Assembly (NCBI RefSeq): GCF_900187995.1
Contig: NZ_FZNZ01000017.1
Location: 18,727-82,726, forward strand
Direction of reading: 5' to 3'
DNA length: 64,000 bases
DNA from: Prevotella jejuni
GTDB taxonomy: Bacteria; Bacteroidota; Bacteroidia; Bacteroidales; Bacteroidaceae
Under the pieces are notes generated by a model. That model was not told the DNA's origin. It made no database searches and saw nothing but the letters and a program-made list of their open reading frames with translations. This document shows positions 39,372 through 48,926 of this stretch, one piece after another (the stretch's first letter is position 1; each line of letters starts with the position of its first letter). Both the position numbers and the translations under genes were made by a program.

Positions 39372-40711
39372 AGCTTAACCTCCTTCTTACGACTTGCTGT
39401 TAAAAACATTCCTACAGCACCAAATAATAACATGAATATACCGACATAAACAACTGGCATCCAAGGATCTGTTACTAATTCAAAGATACTTAGATTACTC
39501 CATTTGCCCATCTGCTCATTATAACTAAGTTGATAGATTTTCCATCCATTAATGGTAAATGGCTTGTTTACTTCTATCTCGGTATGAATATTCTTCCCAT
39601 CTTGTGTATAGATATCTACAAGAGAGGCGAAACGACGTGGCTCACGATTGGGCATAACTAAACTTCTACCATCGTTAAGCTTCAAAGACTGATAAGGGAA
39701 AAGATAACTACCACAAGTAAGCCAACCTGTTATAGTATGTTGGTAACGTTTATGAAAACCAAAACCTAAGATACTGCTTTCATTAGTGTTTACACCTGTT
39801 GTTACCTTTACTAATACCGCACAAGCATTACCTGTTGCATCTGAAGCTATATAGCCATCCTTATTATGTGCCTGTCCTAAAGAGTCCATACGAATATAGC
39901 TCATCATACCACCAGGTATCTTACCTACCATCTTACTAAGCATAACTGGCATGGCATTATCAATGCGCTTAAGAATCTCAATCTTACAATCTAATAGTTG
40001 ACCAGACTTTACATTCTTATCTAAAAGAATATTCTCAGGCTTTCCCTTAGGGAGTGGAAGTCCCATTTTGTCAATAAGCATGAGCTTAGGTGGATACTCA
40101 TCAATGGTAAATTTCTCAAGTTGAATTGCCACAGGGAGGTGATGAACGGCACTAAAAGTATCAAGCCCACGCCACTCTACCTGACCTTTCTCACAAAACA
40201 TCTTTACTCGAAGCATATCTGCACTACCGAGTGTACCACATGTTAGAACAAGGAAAAGTCCGATATGGCTCGTTAATGTTGGCAGTCGGCGCCAAGAGAA
40301 ATGTGCGATTTGATTCAAAGTAACCTCGCCTACAATAGCTGTCATCCAAACATAAACAAGAACAAAGGGCCAGAAATTAAGCATCTTTGTTAGTCCAAGT
40401 GGGTCAATAGGGGCTTTTCCCTCTGCCACTTGTTTAGTAAGTCCCATAATAAGAGTGAGTATTGCTGCTGCAGCAATAGCAGGAATCGCAGCCTGCATGG
40501 TTGACATGAAACGACAGAAATAAGACCGCTTACGAAGTGCATAGACTATGATAAGTGCCAGTACGAGTAAGAATAATGTAATAATGTTGGCTGGCCAAGC
40601 AAAGATACCCCACTCTAAGGGACCAATTGTTACCTGTAATAATCCACCTGTAACCAATAAACCAACGACTATTGCTGTACCTTCTCTAAGTGTATAAGGT
40701 TTATTCCACAT
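39368..40711 (-). CDS. ccsB: ResB/CcsB-like cytochrome c biogenesis protein
   Basis: The 447-residue protein has about four N-terminal membrane segments, a large exported domain (about 150-410, with YPPKLMLID and PFTINGWKIYQLSYNEQ, typical of ResB) and a final membrane segment. It partners CcsA in delivering haem to CxxCH apocytochromes. Its placement between nrfA and ccsA matches the Bacteroidota nrfHA-ccsBA arrangement. Confidence 0.88.
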   Translation of the reverse strand: MWNKPYTLREGTAIVVGLLVTGGLLQVTIGPLEWGIFAWPANIITLFLLVLALIIVYALRKRSYFCRFMSTMQAAIPAIAAAAILTLIMGLTKQVAEGKAPIDPLGLTKMLNFWPFVLVYVWMTAIVGEVTLNQIAHFSWRRLPTLTSHIGLFLVLTCGTLGSADMLRVKMFCEKGQVEWRGLDTFSAVHHLPVAIQLEKFTIDEYPPKLMLIDKMGLPLPKGKPENILLDKNVKSGQLLDCKIEILKRIDNAMPVMLSKMVGKIPGGMMSYIRMDSLGQAHNKDGYIASDATGNACAVLVKVTTGVNTNESSILGFGFHKRYQHTITGWLTCGSYLFPYQSLKLNDGRSLVMPNREPRRFASLVDIYTQDGKNIHTEIEVNKPFTINGWKIYQLSYNEQMGKWSNLSIFELVTDPWMPVVYVGIFMLLFGAVGMFLTASRKKEVKL

Positions 40712-40908
40712 AGTAAAAGAGGCTCTCCCCCACTATTAATAAGGTCTTAAAAGAACTTTATTTTATGTTTGTGAAGTGCGAGCACATAAATGATTTCGTT
40801 ATGATATATAAAATATTAGAATATAAGAATACTCATTCTAATGGAGTATTTCTATTTTACTAAACAAGATTCCTCCCCCAATAGGAAGGAATCTTGACTG
40901 TAGTTTGT

Positions 40909-42405
40909 TTACATCGGTTTGGTTATAAACCGCTTGTTCTTGCGTGCCTGCTCTATCCACTTCGGAACGATAGTGTCAAGGAACTGCTTCTTTTGAGAAT
41001 TGAGCTTAGGCATGTCTAAGCCAATGTATGACTGTGCCTTAGCCTTAGTAGAGACATCTGGAAGAGGAATCTGTCCTGTAAAGCCATGACGTGCAACTAC
41101 ACGTGCAATCTGTAAACGTGCATCCTTTGCATATTCCATTGCACTACCAAGGAGTCGCATTACTTCTTGAGGAGCATGGAAGGCAGCACCGTGGCTGGCA
41201 ACAGCATAGTCCCAACGCCACTGACCCTTACGAAGATCTTTCAAGACAGGCTCCATTTCTGCCTCTGTCGCACCCTTATCCCATGCAAACTTAGCTTCAA
41301 TATGTGCTGCAGCAAGTTCTCTTTCTACATGAGTACGGAAGTCATAAATCTTCTGTTGACGCTCATATACATTCTGACGAAGTGTTTCAGCATCTTGACG
41401 GTGACAAGTCTGGCAAGTACGACTGATGTTTGCTAATGGACTTGTAATATGGTGATCTGTAAATTTCACACCACCCTCAGAGATATAAGGCATATGACAA
41501 TCAGCACATGAAACACCACGCTGTCCATGGATTCCCTGTAAATACAATTCATAACCAGGGTGCTGTGCCTTTAGAATCTTCGCCTTTGACAGTGGATTAA
41601 TGTAATCATAGAAGCCAATACTATCGTAGTATTCCTCTGCTGCCTCACACGTCATACCCTTTTCTTGAGGGAAATGTAGATAGTTGCCATTCTCTTTCTC
41701 GAAGTAGTATTCCGTGTGGCACTGTGCGCAGACCAGGCTACGCATCTCTTGATGGCTGGCTTTTCTCACGTCTTTACCGACACGAGCCCATGCCTCATAG
41801 AGAGCAGGACGAGCGGGACGAAGTTCCATCGTCCTTGCATCATGGCAGTCTGAGCAACCGACGGTGTTCATGACCTCTGGTCCCCAGTCGCTCCACTTGG
41901 CAGCATAGAATTTATCAGTTCCTTTCTCACGCATTAGACGTGGAACATCAGGACCTTTGCAGGTCCAACAGGTTCCTGGCTGTATGTCATCTTGTCCATC
42001 AACACCTGGACTTCCTGTACGCATAATCTTACGTAAATCATCAATACAATGACGGTGTCCACGTGGTGTATTATACCCTCTTGAGAAAGAATAGCCAGCC
42101 CATAGGATAACCATTTCGGGTCTCTCAGCCAGTACATCTACTTCCTGGGAAGAATTGTACTTACTCACGAAACTTGTGTCTTCTGTCATTGCCCACGTTT
42201 CATATTCACGTGGGAAATCAGCTGCAAATTTCTCATTCTGAGATACAATGGAGTCAGTCATCGGTGTACGTCTGTTGTTGAACACACTTACAACCTCAGC
42301 TCTTCTTTCAAGCATTGAAGAACAGAGCAGTCCAAGAATGAACACGAGAACCATTGCTCCTCCAAAGAGTAGCCAGCCTTGCCATTTCTTTAATGTCTTT
42401 GCCAT
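40909..42405 (-). CDS. nrfA: Ammonia-forming cytochrome c nitrite reductase
   Basis: NrfA reduces nitrite to ammonium with six electrons in the periplasm. The 498-residue protein has an N-terminal anchor or signal (about 9-30) and five haem motifs: CWTCK (146-150, the special Lys-ligated catalytic haem), CSDCH (184), CAQCH (226), CADCH (300) and CQTCH (331). It is the pentahaem, CXXCK type. nrfH lies 19 bases upstream, so they form one unit. Confidence 0.97.
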   Translation of the reverse strand: MAKTLKKWQGWLLFGGAMVLVFILGLLCSSMLERRAEVVSVFNNRRTPMTDSIVSQNEKFAADFPREYETWAMTEDTSFVSKYNSSQEVDVLAERPEMVILWAGYSFSRGYNTPRGHRHCIDDLRKIMRTGSPGVDGQDDIQPGTCWTCKGPDVPRLMREKGTDKFYAAKWSDWGPEVMNTVGCSDCHDARTMELRPARPALYEAWARVGKDVRKASHQEMRSLVCAQCHTEYYFEKENGNYLHFPQEKGMTCEAAEEYYDSIGFYDYINPLSKAKILKAQHPGYELYLQGIHGQRGVSCADCHMPYISEGGVKFTDHHITSPLANISRTCQTCHRQDAETLRQNVYERQQKIYDFRTHVERELAAAHIEAKFAWDKGATEAEMEPVLKDLRKGQWRWDYAVASHGAAFHAPQEVMRLLGSAMEYAKDARLQIARVVARHGFTGQIPLPDVSTKAKAQSYIGLDMPKLNSQKKQFLDTIVPKWIEQARKNKRFITKPM

Positions 42406-42424
42406 AATTATTGGTTTTTAGTTT

Positions 42425-43057
42425 TTATTTTTTCTTACCTAATATATTTTGTAACCATTCTGGTACTGGAGATGGAGGCATCGGTTCTACAAACTCAGCC
42501 CCTGGAGTACTGGAGAGAGAGTTCATCTTCATGTGTGCTACATCACGATGACAATCCCAACAAGCTTTACCCTCACCTCGTTGTGCTTCCATATAATCAA
42601 TTCGGCCAGTATTAACAAACTCTTGGTTCAATTGTTTATGACAACGAATACAATTATCCATTATCACTTCTGCCGATGCTGATTCAGCCTGAATACTCTG
42701 TGACTCACTGAATGTGACAAAATAAGCAACGTGCTTCATACCATCCATTCCTTTGAAGGCATAGTGTGCAGCAACATTGTCATTCGGTACGTGACAATCG
42801 TTACATGTGGCATTACGAGCATGTGCAGAGTGCGACCATGTAGCATAATAAGGTGACATAATATGGCAGTTAATACATGCTGCTGGGTCATCACCTATTA
42901 TATAAGTATGCATACGTAGCAAATAGAAGAATAACCCCGTAAAGCCTACTATCACACCGCACAAAATGGATAAAGTAATCTTTTGCCGATATGATATGCG
43001 TGATAAAAAGTTATTTATCACACTTTTCAATTTGGTAGATATGGTTTTTAGTGTCAT
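42425..43057 (-). CDS. nrfH: Cytochrome c nitrite reductase small subunit
   Basis: NrfH is the membrane-anchored tetrahaem quinol dehydrogenase that feeds NrfA. The 210-residue form has one membrane anchor (about 27-49) and haem motifs CINCH (61), CNDCH (85), CIRCH (136) and CWDCH (166). The start at MTLKTISTK is chosen because the apparent -7 box at 43082-43090 lies between it and a further upstream in-frame ATG at 43111. It leads the nrfHA-ccsBA operon. Confidence 0.94.
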   Translation of the reverse strand: MTLKTISTKLKSVINNFLSRISYRQKITLSILCGVIVGFTGLFFYLLRMHTYIIGDDPAACINCHIMSPYYATWSHSAHARNATCNDCHVPNDNVAAHYAFKGMDGMKHVAYFVTFSESQSIQAESASAEVIMDNCIRCHKQLNQEFVNTGRIDYMEAQRGEGKACWDCHRDVAHMKMNSLSSTPGAEFVEPMPPSPVPEWLQNILGKKK

Positions 43058-43081
43058 AAGAGTTATATCTTGTTTCGTCCA

Positions 43082-43090
43082 CAAATATAG
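43082..43090 (-). promoter_or_regulatory. -7 box for the nrfHA-ccsBA operon
   Basis: TATATTTGT on the minus strand lies 25 bases upstream of the chosen nrfH start. The -33 element is uncertain. Confidence 0.55.
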
Positions 43091-43351
43091 GTATATTGTT
43101 TTATTCAACATGTAAAGAAATAAGAAAAAATCATTATTAATTATGATTTAGACGAAATCTAATATATTTTAATCGTGTCGAGACCCGTTTTCTTCATGAA
43201 GATGATAATACAAAGTCATAGTTTAAAGGTAAATAAAATGACCTGATAAGCTTCAGAGAAAACCTACAAGAAGGTATTTCACTCATTCTTAGAACGCCCT
43301 TATTTTAACTTTTTTTCATTGTAATATAGTAGTTATATCATTTAAAAATGG

Positions 43352-43360
43352 TAACTTTGT
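43352..43360 (+). promoter_or_regulatory. -7 box for fur-purA
   Basis: TAACTTTGT lies 20 bases before the GTG start. Confidence 0.55.
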
Positions 43361-43380
43361 GCGAATTTAATCAGTAAGTT

Positions 43381-43887
43381 GTGACTCGAGATATAGTCAA
43401 AAAAAGAGTTCGCGATATTCTGGATGAATATCTCGAAGCTAACAATCATCGCAAGACATCGGAACGTTATGCCATTCTCGATGCGGTGTATGATATGAAG
43501 GGGCATTTCTCCTTAGACGAGTTAGGTGTAGCACTTGAAGAGAAGAACTTTCGAGTTTCGCGTGCCACACTTTATAATGCAATGCGTCTTTTCATAGAGT
43601 TGCGCCTTGTTGTCAGACATCGTTTCATAGGACAAACCAAGTATGAAGGTTGCTACAACAATGAAGATCATATTCATCAAATTTGTACTCTATGCGGTAC
43701 AGTGACCGAAGTTGATTCTCCAGAGATAGTAGATGCAATAAAGAATACGAAGTTTCATCGTTTCCGCAGAGATGGCTTCTCATTATATATATATGGTATA
43801 TGTTCACGCTGTCAAGCAACCTTATCGCGTCAGAGAAGCAAGTTTCTAACACAGAAACAACTTAAAAACTCACATAAAAGTAAATGA
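43381..43887 (+). CDS. Fur-family transcriptional repressor
   Basis: The 168-residue protein has a winged-helix N-terminal half (TSERYAILDAVYDMKGHFSLDELGVAL, RVSRATLYNAMRLFIE) and the Fur C-terminal metal region. Two zinc pairs, CTLCG and CSRCQ, are present, and HIHQICTLCG replaces the more usual HHHHL(I)CxxCG. The GTG start is the only option: an in-frame stop precedes it two codons upstream. Its stop overlaps the purA ATG by four bases. Fur, PerR and Zur identities cannot be told apart. It diverges from nrfHA. Confidence 0.88.
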   Translation: MTRDIVKKRVRDILDEYLEANNHRKTSERYAILDAVYDMKGHFSLDELGVALEEKNFRVSRATLYNAMRLFIELRLVVRHRFIGQTKYEGCYNNEDHIHQICTLCGTVTEVDSPEIVDAIKNTKFHRFRRDGFSLYIYGICSRCQATLSRQRSKFLTQKQLKNSHKSK

Positions 43888-45158
43888 ACACAGGTAAAGT
43901 AGACGTCCTGTTGGGTCTCCAATGGGGTGATGAAGGAAAAGGTAAGGTCGTAGACGTGCTCACACCACGTTACGATGTAGTGGCTCGTTTCCAAGGAGGT
44001 CCAAATGCAGGGCACACTCTTGAGTTCGAAGGGCAGAAATATGTTCTGCGTTCTATTCCATCAGGAATATTCCAGGGTGGGAAAGTTAATATCATTGGCA
44101 ATGGGGTTGTCTTGGCTCCAGACCTCTTTATGGGAGAAGCTAAAGACCTTGAGAAGAGTGGACATCCTTTGAAGGAGCGTCTCCATATCTCAAAGAAGGC
44201 TCATCTTATCATGCCTACGCATCGTATTCTTGACCGTGCTTACGAGGCAGCGAAAGGTAAGGATAAAGTAGGAACAACAGGTAAAGGCATTGGTCCTACC
44301 TATACTGATAAGATTAGCCGCAATGGTTTACGTGTTGGTGACATCCTCTGCGACTTTGAAAACAAGTATGCTGCACATAAGGAACGTCACATGAAGATGC
44401 TTGCAGCATTGGGTTGGACTGACTTTGAAGGCTTCGAAGAGACAGAGAAGTTGTGGATGGAAGGAATAGACTACATGAAGGAGTTCAAGTTTGTTGACTC
44501 TGAGATAGAGGTCAACCATCTCCTTCGTGAGAATAAGCACATCCTTTGCGAAGGCGCACAAGGAACAATGCTTGATGTTGACTTTGGCTCTTATCCTTTC
44601 GTAACCTCTTCAAATACCATTTGCGCTGGTGCTTGTACGGGTCTTGGAATAGGTCCGAACAAGGTGGGCAATGTCTATGGTATTATGAAAGCTTATTGTA
44701 CCCGTGTGGGCTCTGGACCATTCCCAACAGAGCTCTTTGACGAGACAGGAAAGACAATTCGCGACCTTGGACATGAATACGGAGCTGTGACAGGGCGTGA
44801 GCGTCGTTGTGGCTGGATTGATCTTGTACAACTGCGTTATTCCGTAATGGTCAATGGCGTAACCGAACTCATTATGATGAAGAGCGATGTTCTTGATAGT
44901 TTTGATACTATTAAGGCATGTGTTGCTTACGAGTTACCTGATGGTTCTGAGACAAAGGATTTCCCATACGAGATAGATAATATCAAACCTATCTATAAGG
45001 AATTCCCTGGATGGAAGAAGGACATGACGAAGTGTAAGTCACAAGATGAATTCCCACAAGCTTTCCGAGATTATGTGGCATTCCTTGAGGACTATCTTGA
45101 GACACGTATCGGCATTATCTCTGTTGGTCCTGATCGTGAGCAAACAATAGTATTATAA
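43884..45158 (+). CDS. purA: Adenylosuccinate synthetase
   Basis: PurA joins IMP and aspartate using GTP, the first step to AMP. In 424 residues it has the family signatures LGLQWGDEGKGKVVD (9-23), GGPNAGHT (37-44) and VGTTGKGIGPTY. A GREARCGW-like TGRERRCGWIDL follows. Translation is probably coupled to the fur gene through the ATGA overlap, which ties purine synthesis to a metal-responsive regulator in expression. Confidence 0.97.
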   Translation: MNTGKVDVLLGLQWGDEGKGKVVDVLTPRYDVVARFQGGPNAGHTLEFEGQKYVLRSIPSGIFQGGKVNIIGNGVVLAPDLFMGEAKDLEKSGHPLKERLHISKKAHLIMPTHRILDRAYEAAKGKDKVGTTGKGIGPTYTDKISRNGLRVGDILCDFENKYAAHKERHMKMLAALGWTDFEGFEETEKLWMEGIDYMKEFKFVDSEIEVNHLLRENKHILCEGAQGTMLDVDFGSYPFVTSSNTICAGACTGLGIGPNKVGNVYGIMKAYCTRVGSGPFPTELFDETGKTIRDLGHEYGAVTGRERRCGWIDLVQLRYSVMVNGVTELIMMKSDVLDSFDTIKACVAYELPDGSETKDFPYEIDNIKPIYKEFPGWKKDMTKCKSQDEFPQAFRDYVAFLEDYLETRIGIISVGPDREQTIVL

Positions 45159-45165
45159 TCCTTTC

Positions 45166-45227
45166 TTAGGCTGTAACTTACGTTTATAGGTAATCAAAGA
45201 TGCTTATATTCGTAACTTACAGCCTAA
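45166..45227 (+). promoter_or_regulatory. Long inverted repeat between purA and hisS
   Basis: TTAGGCTGTAACTTACG and CGTAACTTACAGCCTAA are 17-base inverted arms with one mismatch and a 28-base loop, followed by TATTTTATTT. It may be a terminator or an attenuator ahead of hisS. Confidence 0.55.
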
Positions 45228-45259
45228 TATTTTATTTCAATATATAATCATTAAAGCAA

Positions 45260-46618
45260 ATGGCAAACAAACCTTCCATCCCAAAGGGTACTCGTGACTT
45301 TGGTCCTGATGAGATGGCTAAAAGAAATTACATATTCGATACTATCAAACGTGTCTATGCGCTCTATGGCTTTCAGCAGATAGAGACTCCTTCTATGGAG
45401 ACTTTACACACCCTGATGGGTAAGTATGGTGAAGAAGGCGACAAACTTCTCTTTAAGATTCTCAACTCTGGTGATTATTTGAAAGCAGTAAGTGACGACG
45501 AACTCAAGGAGCGTAACACACTTAAGATGCAGACAAAACTCTGTGAGAAGGGGTTACGTTATGATCTAACCGTTCCTTTCGCTCGTTATGTAGTAATGCA
45601 TCGTGATGAACTACAGTTGCCTTTTAAGCGTTATCAGATTCAGCCTGTTTGGCGAGCAGACCGCCCACAAAAGGGACGTTATCGCGAGTTCTATCAGTGT
45701 GATGCTGATGTTGTTGGTTCTGATTCATTGCTGAATGAGGTGGAGCTAATGCAGATTATTGACACTGTCTTTACTGAGTTTGGCATCCGTGTACAGATAA
45801 AGATTAACAATAGAAAGATTCTCACAGGTATTGCAGAAGTGATTGGTGAGAAGGATAAGATTGTTGACATCACTGTTGCTATTGATAAGCTTGACAAGAT
45901 AGGACTTGACAATGTAAACGAAGAGTTGCGCAGTAATGGTATATCAGAGGAAGCAATAGAGAAGTTACAGCCTATCATTAAGTTAGAAGGAACTAATGAA
46001 GAGAAACTTAATGTTATCGAAGAAGTTCTGAAAGAGAGTGAGACTGGAATGAAAGGTGTTGAGGAGTCTCGTTTTATACTTGACACATTAAAGAGTTCAG
46101 GACTTAATAATGAGATACAACTCGACCTCACCTTGGCTCGTGGACTGAACTATTACACAGGTGCTATCTTTGAGGTAAAGGCGCTTGACGTGCAGATTGG
46201 CTCTATTACTGGTGGTGGTCGTTATGATAACCTGACAGGTATCTTTGGTATGCCAGGACTCTCTGGAGTTGGTATAAGCTTCGGTGCCGACCGCATCTAT
46301 GATGTCCTTAACACGCTCGACCTCTATCCTAAGGAAAGTGTACAGGGTACGCAGCTTCTCTTTATCAACTTTGGAGAGAAAGAGACAGCCTACTGTCTGC
46401 CTATTGTTGCAGCTGCACGCAAGGCGGGCATACGTACTGAGATGTTCCCTGACAAGGCCAAGATGAAAAAGCAGATGAGCTATGCAAATGCCAAGAACAT
46501 TGCTTTTGTTGCTCTTGCAGGTGAGTCTGAGATTCAAGAAGGCAAGATAACACTAAAGAACATGACCTCTGGTGAACAAAAACTTGTAACGCCGGAAGAA
46601 TTGATTAATAGATTTTAA
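45260..46618 (+). CDS. hisS: Histidyl-tRNA synthetase
   Basis: The 452-residue class II synthetase has motif 1 around [14 protein letters not shown], motif 2 ([29 protein letters not shown]) and the HisA/HisB signatures [14 protein letters not shown] and [13 protein letters not shown]-terminal anticodon-binding domain follows. It is 101 bases after purA, with a structured gap in between and a terminator-like hairpin after it. Confidence 0.96.
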   Translation: MANKPSIPKGTRDFGPDEMAKRNYIFDTIKRVYALYGFQQIETPSMETLHTLMGKYGEEGDKLLFKILNSGDYLKAVSDDELKERNTLKMQTKLCEKGLRYDLTVPFARYVVMHRDELQLPFKRYQIQPVWRADRPQKGRYREFYQCDADVVGSDSLLNEVELMQIIDTVFTEFGIRVQIKINNRKILTGIAEVIGEKDKIVDITVAIDKLDKIGLDNVNEELRSNGISEEAIEKLQPIIKLEGTNEEKLNVIEEVLKESETGMKGVEESRFILDTLKSSGLNNEIQLDLTLARGLNYYTGAIFEVKALDVQIGSITGGGRYDNLTGIFGMPGLSGVGISFGADRIYDVLNTLDLYPKESVQGTQLLFINFGEKETAYCLPIVAAARKAGIRTEMFPDKAKMKKQMSYANAKNIAFVALAGESEIQEGKITLKNMTSGEQKLVTPEELINRF

Positions 46619-46622
46619 GCAT

Positions 46623-46657
46623 ATCCCTCTCCCCTTATCATTCAAGGTGAGGGGGAT
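46623..46657 (+). terminator. Terminator of hisS
   Basis: ATCCCTCTCCCCTT pairs imperfectly with AAGGTGAGGGGGAT; CTATCTTTGCTTT follows. Confidence 0.65.
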
Positions 46658-46811
46658 CTATCTTTGCTTTAAAATGCACCATGTTTTGTTCGCTGAATAA
46701 TATATAAGTTGAGACAAACACTTTTTGTATCTCTCAAAACAAAACGTTATCAAAATCACTAAACAGAGAGGTAAATTAATACACATAACTACGATAAAAG
46801 TTTAAAATCAG

Positions 46812-46897
46812 TTTGCTGTCATTTTTAACATTTCGCTTAAGCCTGCTGTAAACTAAATAGTTAGGTGATAATGACGGCTGACAGAAATGACAGCAAA
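46812..46897 (+). repeat. Dispersed repeat family 1, copy D
   Basis: It begins TTTGCTGTCATTTTTAACAT and ends CTGACAGAAATGACAGCAAA. The preceding AAAAGTTTAAAATCAG matches the flank of copy A. It lies 190 bases after hisS. Confidence 0.88.
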
Positions 46898-47282
46898 TTT
46901 ATTTTTGAATAAACCTCATTGTCTTTGACATACGAAAATACAGATGGTAAACAACGTAAAAATTGTATTGTAAAAAAGCTCATAGCATTGATTGGTTGTG
47001 CAACTTTCCCAAACAAGTGACCTACTTTACTTTTGCTCCTTTTTTACATGCTTTGAGATTTACAGGCTAAGTGGCTTATGCGCTTCAAAAATCAGTAATT
47101 GCTATCTCCTTCCACAGGTGGTACCTCTCCCCTTCCCTTCCTCGCAGAGAGAAGCGTGGTTAGTGGGTTTAACCTTGTAAGAGAGCTGTAAAACGAAGAT
47201 GGAGCGGTAAACTTACAAGCTGAAATTGTTGGGATATTTCATTAGTCACTCTCCTACTCATTTGGAGAAGGGCTGAGAGATA

Positions 47283-47480
47283 AGGCAAGAGGACGCCCTT
47301 CAATGTTCAAGAACATGCCCTTCTTGCATCTTGAAGACACCCTTCTTGGGGCAAGACAAGCGTCTTCTCCTTTGCTATCTGTAATATGTTGATTTACTAC
47401 TGATTACAAGCTTGGTATGAGTGATAGCTATACTTCTATCATGAAGGTATTTGACTTGATAAGATGTAATGATATTTCAT
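47283..47480 (+). repeat. Dispersed repeat family 2, copy D
   Basis: It has GGCAAGAGGACGCCC, TTCAAGAACATGCCCTTCTTG, the GAAGACACCCTTCTTG / CAAGACAAGCGTCTTC hairpin and the distal block GAAGGTATTTGACTTGATAA, followed by GATGTAATGATATTTC. Confidence 0.88.
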
Positions 47481-47704
47481 AATATCACAAATTCCCTTGA
47501 AATGTGGAGAAATCACTACCCTTCTTAAATAGAGATACTGGTAAATGTAAATAGGATACGTTCTTCCCTCACAAAGAAACGGACATAAAAGCTACTAAGA
47601 AAGTTAGAAAGAAAATTGAAAAGTTGTAGAACTAAATTAAATCAATGGTTTTTATAGATACTATCGAGGCTTATTTAAGAAAAAACTAAACATTACTTAT
47701 AAAA

Positions 47705-48727
47705 ATGAAAAAGATTATCACACTATGTTTTTTACTGTTAGGTTGGTTAAACTCAGCCTTCGGACAGGCCACATTTAATATTGATGGGTTTTCAAAACAG
47801 TACTATGGTAAGGTTTACTACGCCGACACATCCGCACTTACAACTGCTGGTTGGGTTGAGGTTTATGACCGTATTACAAAAAAGAAACTAATCCATGTTG
47901 ATGCAGACGACCTTTCTTTTGATCTCCATGATGGTAAGATTAAAGCAAACATAGCGGAGTTTCCTTATGGAGAGTATAGTGTCTTGCTTTATGAAGACTA
48001 TAATTTTGATGGGAGAAAAGATTTTGCTATTATGGATGGGAACAATGGTTGCTATAATGGTCCATCCTTTCAAATATTCTTAGCAACGAATAAAGGCTTT
48101 GTATATAATGCTGATTTCACAGAATTAGCACAGGGTAATTGCGGACTATTTACCATCAATAAGAAAGACAAGACGCTTACAACAATGATAAAAGATGGTT
48201 GTTGTTGGCATCAATACTCAGACTATAGTGTAGTTAACAACCGTCCAAAGCTTATCCGTACACAGACTGATGATAGTTCGAAGTCTCCTATTTACACGTT
48301 AACAATAGAAGAATGGACTGGCAAAAAGCCGATTAAAAAAGTTTTTAAGGGTATCAATCTTGAGAATGAACTTGTCAAGGATTACTTCATGTTTCATGTC
48401 GATAAGGTAAATAAAGACGTTATTCTTTATAATCTCGATGACTGTTTGCTCTATTATGCTGTCCTTGATGCAGAAAAGAGTGTAGAGTTCTATTACCCAG
48501 CAGATAGACTTCAAGAAGATTCAAAGTTTAAGTATGATAAGAAGAATGGTAAGTTGACCTTTAGTAATAAGGATGCAAAGTATTCTATATATGATAAGTC
48601 TGGCACCGTAGGGATTGATATTACTTATAAAGGAAAGACCTATCAGTGGAAAGGAAACCCTAAAAGTCAACATGGCAGTATGGTTAAACTCTTGAAAACT
48701 AAGTTGGGTAACGTTGCCTATCAATAG
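47705..48727 (+). CDS. Secreted protein resembling the XAC2610 family
   Basis: The 340-residue protein has a signal peptide (KKIITLCFLLLGWLNSAFGQ). Residues 97-125 (EDYNFDGRKDFAIMDG then GCYNGPSFQI) resemble a calcium-binding DxNxDGxxD loop followed by the GGPSY-type motif of XAC2610 proteins. FTINKKDKTLTTMIKDGCCWHQY also fits. XAC2610 of Xanthomonas was reported to inhibit a bacteriolytic effector, so a lysozyme-inhibitor-like or immunity role is possible. The C-terminal third is unassigned. It is isolated by repeats upstream. Confidence 0.5.
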   Translation: MKKIITLCFLLLGWLNSAFGQATFNIDGFSKQYYGKVYYADTSALTTAGWVEVYDRITKKKLIHVDADDLSFDLHDGKIKANIAEFPYGEYSVLLYEDYNFDGRKDFAIMDGNNGCYNGPSFQIFLATNKGFVYNADFTELAQGNCGLFTINKKDKTLTTMIKDGCCWHQYSDYSVVNNRPKLIRTQTDDSSKSPIYTLTIEEWTGKKPIKKVFKGINLENELVKDYFMFHVDKVNKDVILYNLDDCLLYYAVLDAEKSVEFYYPADRLQEDSKFKYDKKNGKLTFSNKDAKYSIYDKSGTVGIDITYKGKTYQWKGNPKSQHGSMVKLLKTKLGNVAYQ

Positions 48728-48792
48728 ACAACAACGCTCTATCCATACGCTCATAATGGAGTAGCCGACTGTATTTACTTCTCAAAATGATA

Positions 48793-48844
48793 AATGCCCA
48801 GTAATCGTTTTTACCTTTGTTCGGTAACACGTTTACTGGGCATT
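48793..48844. terminator. Inverted repeat 3' of sdaA
   Basis: AATGCCCAGTAA and TTACTGGGCATT are exact 12-base arms around a 28-base loop. It lies in the convergent gap between the XAC2610-like gene and the serine dehydratase gene and may serve both. Confidence 0.55.
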
Positions 48845-48926
48845 AAAGCTGTCTCTACGCCTTTATCTACTAAAAATGGGCTGATATAGTTTTGTAAAAA
48901 ACAATAACTTTCAAATGTAAAAAGAT

